This document shows, one piece after another, positions 1 to 8,868 of a DNA stretch of 64,000 bases. This DNA is from Pedobacter cryotolerans (GTDB taxonomy: Bacteria; Bacteroidota; Bacteroidia; Sphingobacteriales; Sphingobacteriaceae), in contig NZ_SWBO01000011.1 of the NCBI RefSeq assembly GCF_005116475.1, positions 1 to 64,000 of the forward strand, written 5' to 3'. A program made the position numbers and the translations under genes. Positions within the stretch are counted from its first letter, which is position 1, and each line of letters begins with the position of its first letter. The notes below the pieces were generated by a model. That model ran no database searches, was not told the DNA's origin, and worked only from the letters and a program-made list of their open reading frames with translations.

Positions 1-244
1 TGATATTGTACACAGGTACACAAGACCCTATAGGCCACAGACCAATGGAAAGGTAGAGCGGTTCTGGAGAACACTGAAGGAAGATCTGATAGAAGAAACG
101 GACTTCGATACAATAGAAGAACTAAAAGATGAACTGATGCAATACATGCTATACTATAATCAGCAAAGACCGCATCAGGGCATCAATGGCAAAACTCCAG
201 CAGAGATGGCAAAACTAAGCGGGAATAACGAAAATAACAACTAA
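1..244 (+). mobile_element. Insertion sequence, right portion
   Basis: This is the right part of an IS, defined only by its transposase C-terminus. The true right boundary lies somewhere between the stop at 244 and the palindromic repeat starting near 297. Confidence 0.55.
2..244 (+). CDS. IS transposase, C-terminal part (cut by window edge)
   Basis: An open frame enters from the left edge and ends at the TAA at 242-244, giving about 80 residues. It carries the end of a DDE/rve integrase core: RPYRPQTNGKVERFWRTLKE holds the final catalytic Glu, and NQQRPHQGINGKTPAEMAKL is the usual C-terminal signature of IS481/IS3-type transposases. It therefore marks one end of an insertion sequence. The start, the first two catalytic Asp residues and the far inverted repeat lie outside the window, so completeness cannot be judged. 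No clear terminal inverted repeat can be called after the stop without the other end. Family assignment to IS481 rather than IS3 is tentative. Confidence 0.8.
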   Translation, partial: DIVHRYTRPYRPQTNGKVERFWRTLKEDLIEETDFDTIEELKDELMQYMLYYNQQRPHQGINGKTPAEMAKLSGNNENNN

Positions 245-296
245 ATTAATGCTACTCAAAAACCCAAAATCTGTTACCGAATTATTAAACCTTTAC

Positions 297-374
297 AATT
301 CTGACGAAGGAAGAATCTCTCTTAAAAGCATTCTTTAAACGAGATTCCTCGTTCCTCGGAATGACAAATTCTGA
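297..374. repeat. REP-like palindrome, copy 1
   Basis: Imperfect inverted repeat. The left arm is around TTCTGACGAAGGAAGAATCT and the right arm around AGATTCCTCGTTCCTCGGAA followed by TGACA. It belongs to the family whose core elsewhere reads CTGAGCGTAGTCGAAG. It ends exactly where the rhlE stop codon lies, so it may act as the rhlE 3' hairpin. Confidence 0.6.
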
Positions 375-1730
375 TTAATCCCTTCTTCTATTGCCTCCTC
401 CGCTAAACCTTCTGTTGCCGCCACCAGCGTTTGCACTTGCAGTGCTACCTGTATGGTTTGGTTTTCTAGCACCAGCATTAGGTTTCTTTTTAGCGCCACT
501 TAAGTTTGGTTCACGCTCACGAGGTTCACGTTGGTTACCTTTCTTTTTGCCACCACTTTTAGCTGCAGCAGCTGCACTCATTAAACTTTGCCAGCTCATT
601 GCATAAGGATGATCTTCGATTACAGGAAGTTTTAAACCAATCAATTTCTCAATATCGTCTAAAAATTCTTTCTCTTCGCCATCGCAAAACGAGTAGGCTA
701 TACCGCTTAACCCAGCTCTACCAGTTCTACCGATACGGTGTACATAAGTTTCAGGAATGTTTGGCAATTCGTAGTTAATTACGTGTGCCAATTCATCAAC
801 ATCAATACCACGAGCAGCAATATCAGTAGCTACTAAAACTCTGGTGGTACGAGCTTTAAAGTTTGTTAACGCTCTCTGACGGGCATTTTGTGATTTATTT
901 CCGTGAATAGCTTCAGCCTTGATATTCATTTTGATCAAATCCTTAACTACTTTATCTGCGCCGTGTTTGGTACGTGTAAATACCAAAACAGTTTCAATCG
1001 CTTTGTCTTTTAACAAATGTGCTAACAAACTTCTTTTGTCGTTTTTCTCTACAAAATACACGGCTTGCTGTATTTTTTCTGCCGTAGAAGAAACCGGAGT
1101 AACTTCAACCTTAACAGGGTTCGTTAAAATAGTGCTAGACAATTTCTGAATTTCTGTTGGCATTGTAGCCGAGAAAAACAAAGTCTGTCTTTTTGCAGGT
1201 AATTTTGCGATTACTTTTTTCACATCGTGGATAAAGCCCATATCTAACATACGGTCGGCCTCATCTAATACAAAAATCTCGATATCACGTAAGTTTACAA
1301 AACCTTGGTTCATTAAATCTAATAAACGGCCAGGCGTTGCCACCAAAATATCAACACCTCTATGCAAAGCATCAGTCTGTGCTTTTTGTCCAACACCGCC
1401 AAAAATTACCAAATGTTTTAAAGCTAAGTTGCGGCCATAAGCCTTAAAACTTTCTTCAATTTGGATGGCTAATTCTCTAGTTGGCGTTAAAATTAAGGCC
1501 CTAATTGGTTTAGGTCCTTTTGTGTTTAAATGTGGTTTATCTAATAATTGCAACATCGGTATAGCGAATGCTGCGGTTTTACCAGTACCAGTTTGTGCGC
1601 AACCCAATAAATCGCGTTTTAGTAAAATAGAGGGTATAGATTGCTCCTGTATAGGTGTAGGTTGTGTATAACCTTCGGTTTCAAGCGCCTTTAAAATAGG
1701 GGCTATGAGGTTTAATTCTGAAAATAACAA
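375..1730 (-). CDS. rhlE: DEAD-box ATP-dependent RNA helicase, RhlE type
   Basis: An ATP-dependent RNA helicase that remodels structured RNA in the cytoplasm (ribosome assembly or mRNA turnover). All family motifs are visible in order: Q motif GYTQPTPIQ (about 20-28), Walker A AQTGTGKT (about 45-52), PTRELA, DEAD, SAT, and [10 protein letters not shown] near 330. Residues from about 390 to the end are a basic, Gly/Asn/Arg-rich low-complexity tail (ending [16 protein letters not shown]), typical of RhlE-like proteins and probably an RNA-binding extension. The start is a TTG. No in-frame ATG lies just upstream, and the N-terminus [20 protein letters not shown] matches where RhlE proteins normally begin. 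The gene is monocistronic; its 5' side faces a repeat-rich spacer. Confidence 0.93.
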   Translation of the reverse strand: MLFSELNLIAPILKALETEGYTQPTPIQEQSIPSILLKRDLLGCAQTGTGKTAAFAIPMLQLLDKPHLNTKGPKPIRALILTPTRELAIQIEESFKAYGRNLALKHLVIFGGVGQKAQTDALHRGVDILVATPGRLLDLMNQGFVNLRDIEIFVLDEADRMLDMGFIHDVKKVIAKLPAKRQTLFFSATMPTEIQKLSSTILTNPVKVEVTPVSSTAEKIQQAVYFVEKNDKRSLLAHLLKDKAIETVLVFTRTKHGADKVVKDLIKMNIKAEAIHGNKSQNARQRALTNFKARTTRVLVATDIAARGIDVDELAHVINYELPNIPETYVHRIGRTGRAGLSGIAYSFCDGEEKEFLDDIEKLIGLKLPVIEDHPYAMSWQSLMSAAAAAKSGGKKKGNQREPREREPNLSGAKKKPNAGARKPNHTGSTASANAGGGNRRFSGGGNRRRD

Positions 1731-2130
1731 AGTATAATTTTTAAATGTAAAATGTCGAAGAAGCTAGAACAATCATTATGAGAAGGACTAGCTTGTGTTT
1801 TGCTTTAAATGATAAAGAAATTCTGCTTCGCTGCAAAGGTAAGTAAAATAAATGGATGTAAGATGTAAGAGGGAAAATGGAAGATGGATTGCTTTATTGT
1901 TAGATTGTTAAATTGTTGTGTTTGAAATCTGCTGAATGTGCCAAAGGCATCCCTTTGGGAATAATTGGAAACTGATGTTAGTGCTTTTCGGCAATTACAG
2001 CCCTGCCCTCGCTACAATCTTTTACCCCTAAATCCCCTAAAGGGGACTTGGTAAAAGTATTTCCGCTAAGTCAGGTTTATAGAGTGAAGAAAGAAGGGCG
2101 TGGGAAATGTAAGATGTAAAATGGAATGGG
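1731..2130. repeat. 400-bp gene-free spacer filled with repeats
   Basis: No coding frame is supported. From 1852 to 1920 the sequence is a run of diverged 7-mers (ATGGATG, TAAGATG, TAAGAGG, GAAAATG, GAAGATG) that changes to 8-mers (ATTGCTTT, ATTGTTAG, ATTGTTAA, ATTGTTGT). From 1939 there is a small hairpin (CCAAAGG/CCCTTTGG). From about 1972 to 2018 there is a dispersed repeat containing GCCCTGCCCTCGCTACAATC. From 2019 to 2057 a hairpin (CTTTTACC/GGTAAAAG) encloses the C/G-rich palindrome CCCCTAAATCCCCTAAAGGG. A second 7-mer tract lies at 2104-2130, against the stop of the next gene. Confidence 0.7.
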
Positions 2131-2691
2131 TTACGTTTTCCACCAAGATATTTTCTTTGGTTTTTCAAACGGATAACTTCCTCCATTTAAGATTTTTGTT
2201 TCAATGTTGTAAGTGAATTCTTTCCATTCATTATCATTATCTGTTGGGTCAAAGGCTAATCCACTAACAATATTCTCTTCAAATGAAACATCTTTAATTC
2301 CATCATAAGAAATCCTTTCCGACTGCCAATATTTTTCATAGTTATCTACAATTGTTAAAGAAATATCGTCACATAGAATAACATATTCATCACTAAAAAG
2401 AAATATATTGTGATAGCCTCCTCCAAATATTGTGATAGCTTTTGTTTCTTCTACATTAATAATATAACATAGTCCTTGAGCTATAATTAATAGGTTATTA
2501 CTTTCTGAAAATTCGTGAACATAGACTAAGTCAGTCCAGCCAGGTTTAAAATTGGCAACCCAATTTGTTCCATCCGCTTTAAAAAATCTAACAACAAATC
2601 CTTCAGAATAATACGGCTCACCATCTGCTGTAATAGAAATATACATAGGTCCATAAGCAGGCAAAGAATTTAAAATTTCAAATCTTTTCAT
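2131..2691 (-). CDS. Uncharacterised cytoplasmic protein (186 aa)
   Basis: No family was recognised. The protein has no signal peptide or membrane segment and is acidic and aromatic-rich. It alternates short hydrophobic strands (YIINVEETKAITIFGG, YVILCDDISLTIVDNY), which suggests an all-beta fold, possibly a few WD/propeller-like repeats. Such stand-alone proteins are sometimes immunity or polymorphic-toxin partners in Bacteroidota, but nothing here proves that. The ATG start is preceded by a 7-mer tract that separates it from the upstream transporter gene. Base composition is like its neighbours. It is probably a real gene because the frame is long and uninterrupted and the protein looks well folded. 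Confidence 0.6.
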   Translation of the reverse strand: MKRFEILNSLPAYGPMYISITADGEPYYSEGFVVRFFKADGTNWVANFKPGWTDLVYVHEFSESNNLLIIAQGLCYIINVEETKAITIFGGGYHNIFLFSDEYVILCDDISLTIVDNYEKYWQSERISYDGIKDVSFEENIVSGLAFDPTDNDNEWKEFTYNIETKILNGGSYPFEKPKKISWWKT

Positions 2692-2704
2692 ACTATTTAT
2701 TTAG

Positions 2705-2747
2705 CTCCCAATCTCATATCTCAATACTCAAATCTCACTTCTCTTTA
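2705..2747. repeat. 7-bp phased tract
   Basis: Diverged heptamers CTCATAT, CTCAATA, CTCAAAT, CTCACTT, CTCTTTA on the plus strand, preceded by an 8-mer. They span the spacer between the MFS stop codon and the next start and run into the last codons of the transporter gene. Confidence 0.6.
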
Positions 2748-4078
2748 GCCTCCTTAAACCTCGTAAAAAATAACAAAGCCAAAACACAAAGCGCAAAACC
2801 AACCACGCCATTTAAGCGTAATCCATAATCATTGCCAGTGTCTTTACCGTAAATAGTTAGCATTGCAAAAATGGCAATCCCTAAAGTTTGCCCAAGTTTT
2901 ACGAAAAGATATTTAACAGCAAAGAACATTCCTTCGTGGTTTTCGCCAGTTTCTAGGGTGTCTTTTTGAGCAATATCTGCTAAAATTGCGTTTGGTAAAA
3001 TACCTAAAGCCGCCAATGGAAATGAAGCAAAAGCAACCAATAAATACATTTGGTTTGCTGGTGTAAATGGTAACTTCCCTAAAAAGAAAATGGTGACAAA
3101 GATTAAGCTCAAAATACCAAAAGCTAAAAGCACCAAAGTCTTTTTGCCGAATTTTTTAGCACCAACATTTATAAATGGATAAAAAAACAAAGAAAGTAAA
3201 ACCATTGTGCCCATAAATTTACCACCATCGCTATCGGGTAGGCCGAGTAAAACGGTTACATAATATAACAAACCGCTACTCATCAGGCTTAATGCCGTGT
3301 AATAAGTAAAATCTGAGATAAGGTAATATTTAAAATTTGCGTTTCTAAAAGTGCTTTTAATGGCAGGCAGCAACGGAATATGTGTAGGTTTACTTTCTAC
3401 ATAATCTTTCTCTTTGATGAAAATAATAGGTAAAAACATAACCAAACCAGAAAAAATAGCCAATGCCCAAATGGTATATTGCAAAGCGTGAAAACGTTCG
3501 GTTACGTGGAAAACAGTCTGAATTAAATCGGCGAAGTTATTGCAAAGAGCCCCTAAAATCATCCCTAAAACAAAACCCACTTGCTGATAGGTAGAAAGTT
3601 TTACTTTTTCTTCGGGTGTGTGAGTTAATTCGGCCAAAAGCGCATTATACGGAATGATATAAGTCGTAACTGATACAAAAAATCCAGCTAAAACAAATGT
3701 TAACCACCAAGCATTATTTATGTTTTCTCCTTTAACCAAGGGGTAAAAAACCAAGCTACAAAATATCACCGCTGGTAAAATTGCCCATTTCATTATCGGG
3801 AAACGCCTACCTTTTGGGTTGGTGCTGCTATCACTTACCGAAGCAATAAACGGATCGTAAGCCGCATCAAACAATCGGCCTGAAGCTAAAATTAAAGAGA
3901 GAATATTAAATGCACCAAAAACCAACAATTGCGGAATTAATGGCGATAAACCTGCATTATTTGGCGGTAAATAAAAATAGGGGAGCATCACAATGATAAT
4001 GTTTGACATCACGCTCCAGCCCATCATTCCGGCACAATAAGCTAATTGTTTTTTAAAAGGTAGTGTTTGTAAAGGCAT
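2735..4078 (-). CDS. MFS transporter, GPH (glycoside-pentoside-hexuronide) type
   Basis: A 447-residue inner-membrane protein with about 12 hydrophobic segments. The N-terminal half carries the GPH signature DAAYDPFIASVSDSS followed by GRRFP (about 71-93), seen in cation-coupled sugar symporters related to MelB and XylP. Substrate is not predictable. It is the last gene of a minus-strand operon: its ATG follows directly after the stop codon of the PLP enzyme gene with no spacer. That arrangement couples it to an amino-acid permease and a Cys/Met-metabolism enzyme, which is unusual for a sugar-type carrier. Its real substrate could be a non-sugar metabolite made or used by that enzyme. Confidence 0.85.
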   Translation of the reverse strand: MPLQTLPFKKQLAYCAGMMGWSVMSNIIIVMLPYFYLPPNNAGLSPLIPQLLVFGAFNILSLILASGRLFDAAYDPFIASVSDSSTNPKGRRFPIMKWAILPAVIFCSLVFYPLVKGENINNAWWLTFVLAGFFVSVTTYIIPYNALLAELTHTPEEKVKLSTYQQVGFVLGMILGALCNNFADLIQTVFHVTERFHALQYTIWALAIFSGLVMFLPIIFIKEKDYVESKPTHIPLLPAIKSTFRNANFKYYLISDFTYYTALSLMSSGLLYYVTVLLGLPDSDGGKFMGTMVLLSLFFYPFINVGAKKFGKKTLVLLAFGILSLIFVTIFFLGKLPFTPANQMYLLVAFASFPLAALGILPNAILADIAQKDTLETGENHEGMFFAVKYLFVKLGQTLGIAIFAMLTIYGKDTGNDYGLRLNGVVGFALCVLALLFFTRFKEAKEK

Positions 4079-5239
4079 TTATATTTTTGAGAGTGCTTGT
4101 TCTAAATCAGCGATAATATACTCAGCTTCTTCCAATCCTACATAAATTCTTATCAACACGTGTCTATTATTGTTGGCATCAAAATCAGCTTTGCTTATGC
4201 CCGCACAAGCCGGGATGATCAAACTTTCATATCCGCCCCAAGAAACTGCCATTGAAATGTGCTTTAAACCATTGCAAAAAGTTTCAATTTTAAGTAAATC
4301 TGCATCTTTTAAAACAATGCTAAACAAACCACCACATTTTTTCATTTGCGCTTTGGCCAATGCTAAATCTTTGTTGGTGGCACTAAAAGGATGCAAAACC
4401 CTTTCCACTTTTGGGTGTGCGTTTAAATAAGCAATTACTTTATCTGCGGTATCGCTAATTTTTTCGAGGCGAATAGGTAAAGTTCTTAAACCACGCAACA
4501 ACAGCCAAGCATTTTGAGGTGCCAATGCTGCGCCAATATTCAAATATTCTTTGTTGAAAATTTTTTCTAACAATTCTTTTTTGCCTGTCACAACTCCGGC
4601 AACTACATCGCTATGGCCTGCTAAATATTTAGTAGCCGATTGTGCTACCAAATCAATTCCGTAAGCAATGGGTTGTTGGTAAAGTGGCGAACAATAACTA
4701 TTATCAATCATTGTTAAAATGCCATTTGCTTTTGCAATTTTAGACACGCCTTCCAGATTTTGAACATCAAAACTAAAAGTATTTGGAGACTCTAAATAAA
4801 TCAACTTTGTTTTATGGTTGATGGCATTTTCGATTTGGCTCAAATCTGTACCATCTACAAATGTGGTTGTTATCCCAAATTTTGGTAAAAACTCTTTAAA
4901 TAATTTAATGGTCCAGCTGTATGGGTTTTCTACACAAACTACTTCATCACCACTTTGCAGTAAAGCCAAAACAGGAACCGTAATTGCCGCAATACCACTG
5001 CTAAAAACCAAGGCATCTTCAGCTCCATCCAGCGCAGCCAATTTTTTTCTTAAAATATCAATTGTCGGATTAAAGCCCCTAGAATATAAATTACCTTGAT
5101 ATTCATCGGCCAATGCTGCCCTAAAATCTTCTACTGTGTTAAACTTAAAATTACTGGTTTGTATAATTGGTGGCGCAATTGCATTAAAATAGTTTTCGCG
5201 TTCTTCGCCTAATTCGTTTAAAATGTAAGATAAATCCAT
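4079..5239 (-). CDS. PLP-dependent Cys/Met metabolism enzyme (cystathionine gamma-synthase / methionine gamma-lyase family)
   Basis: A fold-type I PLP enzyme of 386 residues, the usual length for this family. Visible landmarks are YSRGFNPT (about 52-59, the phosphate-binding Tyr/Arg region of the neighbouring subunit), SSGIAAI (80-86), D179 in MIDNSY (contacts the PLP ring nitrogen) and K204 in SATKYLAGHSDVV (Schiff-base lysine). Members make cystathionine or cleave cystathionine, methionine or cysteine; the exact reaction cannot be read from the motifs. The start ATG overlaps the stop of the upstream permease by one base (TAATG), and its own stop abuts the next start, so the three genes are translated as one unit. 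A role in uptake and breakdown of a sulfur amino acid fits the context but is an inference. Confidence 0.88.
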   Translation of the reverse strand: MDLSYILNELGEERENYFNAIAPPIIQTSNFKFNTVEDFRAALADEYQGNLYSRGFNPTIDILRKKLAALDGAEDALVFSSGIAAITVPVLALLQSGDEVVCVENPYSWTIKLFKEFLPKFGITTTFVDGTDLSQIENAINHKTKLIYLESPNTFSFDVQNLEGVSKIAKANGILTMIDNSYCSPLYQQPIAYGIDLVAQSATKYLAGHSDVVAGVVTGKKELLEKIFNKEYLNIGAALAPQNAWLLLRGLRTLPIRLEKISDTADKVIAYLNAHPKVERVLHPFSATNKDLALAKAQMKKCGGLFSIVLKDADLLKIETFCNGLKHISMAVSWGGYESLIIPACAGISKADFDANNNRHVLIRIYVGLEEAEYIIADLEQALSKI

Positions 5240-6591
5240 TATTGGTTAGTCGCCTTTTTGTTATTGAAAAATTTTGTAATGAAATAAATTGCTACAAAAC
5301 CTAAAAAGATGATTAAACCATTTGTAGCTGCGTTAGGGTCATCTGCATAAATACTTACTGTAACAAACAAATATGCGGCAATGAATATGATGGGCATTAT
5401 TGGATAAAATTTCATGGTATAAATGGTGCTTTTATCTAAATGAGCCGTTGTTTTACGTAAATAAAAAATTGCAGCGGCAGAAAAAGCCATCCCTATACTA
5501 TCTAAAAAAATGGTGTAATTTAAAATTTTATCGAAGGTTTGCGCATAAAATAAAGTTAAGATTGAAATAAGCGTAAAAACAGTTAGGCTCACAATCATTA
5601 CCTCATTCTTTTTGGTCTTTTTAGTAAAAATACTTGGTAACGCTTTTTCTTCGCCCATGGCATACATTGCCCTTGGATTACTTAATAGATTTACGTTTAC
5701 GTATCCTAAAACAGAGAAAAATATCAACACAGAAAGTACAGTAAAACCTGCCGGACCGAAAATTTTTCCTGCTAAAATGGCTGCAATACTTTCGGCTGTT
5801 TTTAATTGCTCGAAACCAATAACCCTTACATAAGCATAGTTTATTGCCATGTACAAAGTGATAATTATTCCTAATCCTATGATGATAGAACGAGGAATAA
5901 CTTTTTTAGCTTCTTTAACTTCGCCACCAAAATTAATGGTTTGTTGGTAGCCACCAAAACTAAATGAAACTGCAATTAAACAAAGTCCGAGTGCTTTTCC
6001 ATAATCGCTCCAAGTGGCTGGTAAACCTGTAGTGGTGTTAAAAATTGGCGTAATGCTAGAGGTTTGTTCGCCAAAAAATACAGCGCAAATTAAGGTAAGT
6101 ACCATTACAATTTTAATCACAGTAAGCACATTTTGTGTTCTCGAACTGGTTTTTAATCCCAATAGGTTAACTAAATAAAATATAATAATACTTACAGCAG
6201 CAATCGCGATTCGATATTCTGCCGTTTGCATATCAGCACTTAAAATAACTTTGCTTAAATATTCGGCGCCAATTAATGAAACACCCGCAACCGAAGCAGC
6301 GTTAGATACTACGATAATGCAATTAATAGCAAAAGCTATGGATGGATGGTAGCAGACCGAGAAAATTTTATAATATCCGCCAGTTACAGGAAACCTTGAG
6401 CCAATTTCGGCATAAGTTAAAGCGCCACAAAGGGCAACGAAACCACCAACAATCCAAGCTAAAAAGAAGAGTTCGGGTATTTGAGCTTTGCTGGCAACGT
6501 TTACAGGAGTTCTAAAAATCCCCATACCAATTACCAAGCTCACCACAATCATGGCAAGATCGAATAGTGAGAGTTGTTTTTTTTCAGGCAT
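5239..6591 (-). CDS. APC-family amino acid permease
   Basis: An inner-membrane secondary transporter of 450 residues with about 12 membrane segments. The N-terminal region LVIGMGIFRTP matches the conserved helix-1 substrate/ion motif of amino acid-polyamine-organocation permeases. FGGYQQTINFGGEVKEAKKVIPRS in the middle is the typical loop after helix 6. It is the first gene of a three-gene operon and overlaps the PLP-enzyme start by one base. This suggests that it imports the substrate of that enzyme, perhaps a sulfur-containing amino acid. A 7-bp phased tract lies just upstream of the start. Confidence 0.88.
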   Translation of the reverse strand: MPEKKQLSLFDLAMIVVSLVIGMGIFRTPVNVASKAQIPELFFLAWIVGGFVALCGALTYAEIGSRFPVTGGYYKIFSVCYHPSIAFAINCIIVVSNAASVAGVSLIGAEYLSKVILSADMQTAEYRIAIAAVSIIIFYLVNLLGLKTSSRTQNVLTVIKIVMVLTLICAVFFGEQTSSITPIFNTTTGLPATWSDYGKALGLCLIAVSFSFGGYQQTINFGGEVKEAKKVIPRSIIIGLGIIITLYMAINYAYVRVIGFEQLKTAESIAAILAGKIFGPAGFTVLSVLIFFSVLGYVNVNLLSNPRAMYAMGEEKALPSIFTKKTKKNEVMIVSLTVFTLISILTLFYAQTFDKILNYTIFLDSIGMAFSAAAIFYLRKTTAHLDKSTIYTMKFYPIMPIIFIAAYLFVTVSIYADDPNAATNGLIIFLGFVAIYFITKFFNNKKATNQ

Positions 6592-6621
6592 TGTAATTTA
6601 AATTGATTTTGGAAGATAGGG

Positions 6622-6656
6622 ATTTTAGTTTGGAGTTTAAAGTTTGAAATGAGGAG
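6622..6656. repeat. 7-bp phased tract
   Basis: Heptamers ATTTTAG, TTTGGAG, TTTAAAG, TTTGAAA, TGAGGAG on the plus strand. Read in the direction of the permease gene it is C/A-rich and lies about 30 bp upstream of that start. Confidence 0.6.
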
Positions 6657-6695
6657 CAATAAAATTGCGAATGTTCATTTGTGGAAACTTTGTAA

Positions 6696-6725
6696 TTGAT
6701 TTGCGCTAAGATTAAATTAAATTTG
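6696..6725 (+). promoter_or_regulatory. Candidate Bacteroidota-type promoter for parE
   Basis: TTG at 6696-6698, a 19-bp spacer and TAAATTTG at 6718-6725 match the TTG / TAnnTTTG pattern of Bacteroidota primary-sigma promoters. Transcription would start near 6731 and run through the palindromic repeat before the parE start. Confidence 0.45.
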
Positions 6726-6761
6726 TAATGCTGAGTTGTTTCTGTTTTAACTAATCGTTAT

Positions 6762-6840
6762 TGCGAGAAGTGAAACGACGAAGCAATCTTTTTTGCTAGA
6801 AAGATTGCTTCTCCCGATGAAAAATCGGTATCGCAATGAC
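6762..6840. repeat. REP-like palindrome in the parE leader
   Basis: Imperfect palindrome. The left arm (CGTTATTGCGAG then GACGAAGCAATC) pairs with the right arm (GATTGCTTCTCCCGAT, ending ATCGCAATGACG). A nested CCGATGAAAAATCGG hairpin lies in the right arm. The ATG inside GCAATGACG is part of the repeat and should not be taken as the parE start. Confidence 0.65.
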
Positions 6841-6859
6841 GCATATTAATCATAAAACT

Positions 6860-8749
6860 ATGGCAGAACCGATTTATAACGAAGATAGTATCAAATCATT
6901 AGATTGGCAAGAACATATTCGTCGCCGACCAGGGATGTATATTGGTAAACTTGGCGATGGTTCTGCACAAGACGATGGTATTTACGTGCTTTTAAAAGAA
7001 ATCATGGACAACTCTATTGATGAGTTTATGATGGGTGCAGGAAAAACAATTGATATTACACTAAGTGACCAAAAAGTAAATATCCGAGATTATGGTCGTG
7101 GTATCCCTTTGGGTAAAGTGATTGATTGTGTGAGTAAAATGAATACCGGTGGTAAGTATGATAGCAATGCTTTTCAAAAATCTGTAGGGATGAATGGGGT
7201 AGGTACAAAAGCAGTAAATGCTTTATCTACAAGTTTTGTAGTACAAAGCTATCGCGATGGTAAAACTAAAAAGGTAGAATTTAGCAAAGGCTTAATTACG
7301 TTAGAACACCCAGAAATTGAAACTACGCAGCGTAATGGTACCGCGATCACTTTTTATCCTGATGAAACTATTTTTAGAAATTACCATTACATACCAGATT
7401 TTGTGGAGAGCATGATTTGGAATTACGTGTTTTTAAATACTGGATTAACCATCAACTTCAACAATCAAAAATATTTTTCGGAGCGTGGTTTATACGATTT
7501 ATTATCTAAACAAAATAAGCCTGAAGAAATTCGTTATCCAATTATACATTTAAAAGGGCACGATATTGAGTTAGCAATGACCCACGGCCAACAATATGGC
7601 GAGGATTATCACTCTTTTGTAAACGGACAATATACTACACAGGGTGGAACACATCAAGCCGCTTTTAGAGAGGCGGTTGTAAAAACAATTCGTGAGTTTT
7701 ATAAAAAGGAATTTGATGCCAATGATGTAAGAGCATCTATAATTGCTGCTGTAGCTATACGTGTGCAAGAACCTGTTTTCGAATCGCAAACAAAAACCAA
7801 GTTAGGATCAGAGAAAATTGCACCAGAAGGGCAGTCGGTAAGAGGTTTTGTAAATGATTTTGTGAAGAAGGAATTAGATGATTATTTGCACAAACATGCA
7901 GATGTTGCCGACGCACTTTTAAAAAGAATTATCCAATCTGAAAGAGAGCGTAAAGACATTGCTGGGATAAAAAAATTAGCCAATGATAGAGCTAAAAAGG
8001 CATCGTTACATAACAAAAAACTGAGAGATTGTAAGGTGCATTTTAACTCAAACCACGAGAAAAGATACGATACTACACTTTTTATAACCGAAGGTGATTC
8101 TGCTTCTGGTTCGATCACCAAATCTAGAGATGTAGATTGTCAGGCTGTTTTTTCCCTAAAAGGAAAGCCTTTAAACTGCTACGAATTAACCAAAAAAGTA
8201 GTTTATGAAAATGAAGAATTTAACCTTTTACAACATGCTTTAAACATTGAGGATGGATTGGAAGGTTTGCACTACAACAACATTGTAATTGCTACCGATG
8301 CCGATGTAGATGGAATGCACATTCGTTTGTTAATGATGACTTTCTTTTTGCAATTTTTCCCAGATTTAGTGAAGGCTGGTCATGTTTATATTTTACAAAC
8401 GCCTTTATTTAGGGTTAGAAATAAAAAGGAGACCATTTATTGCTACAGCGAAGAAGAGCGTAGAGATGCCATTGAAAAGTTAGGTGGTAAACCAGAAATT
8501 ACTAGATTTAAAGGTTTGGGAGAAATCTCTCCTGATGAGTTTGGCTTGTTTATAGGCAAGGATATCAGATTAGATCCAGTGATTTTAAAAGAGCAAACGA
8601 TTAAAAAATTATTGGAGTATTACATGGGTAAAAATACACCCGAAAGGCAACAGCACATCATCAAAAATTTGCGCATCGAAAAGGATGAAATTAGAGAAGG
8701 AGATGAGGAGCGAAATGCAGCGAATACTAATCTTGTAGAAGTTGCTTAA
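6860..8749 (+). CDS. parE: DNA topoisomerase IV subunit B (type IIA, GyrB-like)
   Basis: The ATPase subunit of a type IIA topoisomerase, which powers strand passage and decatenation together with ParC. From the chosen ATG the protein is 629 residues. The GHKL ATPase is at the N-terminus (E47 and N51 in [19 protein letters not shown], and the GMNGVGTKA lid). A transducer domain follows, then TOPRIM with EGDSASGS (E411) and the metal-binding DADVDGMHI (480-488), and RFKGLGE near the end. The short form without the long insert of E. coli GyrB is usual for ParE. Start choice: an earlier in-frame ATG at 6836 lies inside the palindromic repeat and would add eight unrelated residues, while [10 protein letters not shown] at 6860 fits the family N-terminus. 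Its partner ParC is 11.7 kb downstream. Confidence 0.93.
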   Translation: MAEPIYNEDSIKSLDWQEHIRRRPGMYIGKLGDGSAQDDGIYVLLKEIMDNSIDEFMMGAGKTIDITLSDQKVNIRDYGRGIPLGKVIDCVSKMNTGGKYDSNAFQKSVGMNGVGTKAVNALSTSFVVQSYRDGKTKKVEFSKGLITLEHPEIETTQRNGTAITFYPDETIFRNYHYIPDFVESMIWNYVFLNTGLTINFNNQKYFSERGLYDLLSKQNKPEEIRYPIIHLKGHDIELAMTHGQQYGEDYHSFVNGQYTTQGGTHQAAFREAVVKTIREFYKKEFDANDVRASIIAAVAIRVQEPVFESQTKTKLGSEKIAPEGQSVRGFVNDFVKKELDDYLHKHADVADALLKRIIQSERERKDIAGIKKLANDRAKKASLHNKKLRDCKVHFNSNHEKRYDTTLFITEGDSASGSITKSRDVDCQAVFSLKGKPLNCYELTKKVVYENEEFNLLQHALNIEDGLEGLHYNNIVIATDADVDGMHIRLLMMTFFLQFFPDLVKAGHVYILQTPLFRVRNKKETIYCYSEEERRDAIEKLGGKPEITRFKGLGEISPDEFGLFIGKDIRLDPVILKEQTIKKLLEYYMGKNTPERQQHIIKNLRIEKDEIREGDEERNAANTNLVEVA

Positions 8750-8868
8750 AAAAGTAAAATAATTTCCTGAAACAACATTTTTTTAACGTATAATTGCATA
8801 TCCCTATTTGTTAATGATATTTTACCCTAAATCTGATTTAGGAGATGTACATTTTTTAACAAATATTT

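Noticed and set aside
6836..6859. Earlier ATG for parE inside the sequence GCAATGACG
   Set aside because: It belongs to the palindromic repeat arm; the extra residues do not match ParE N-termini, and the ATG at 6860 does.
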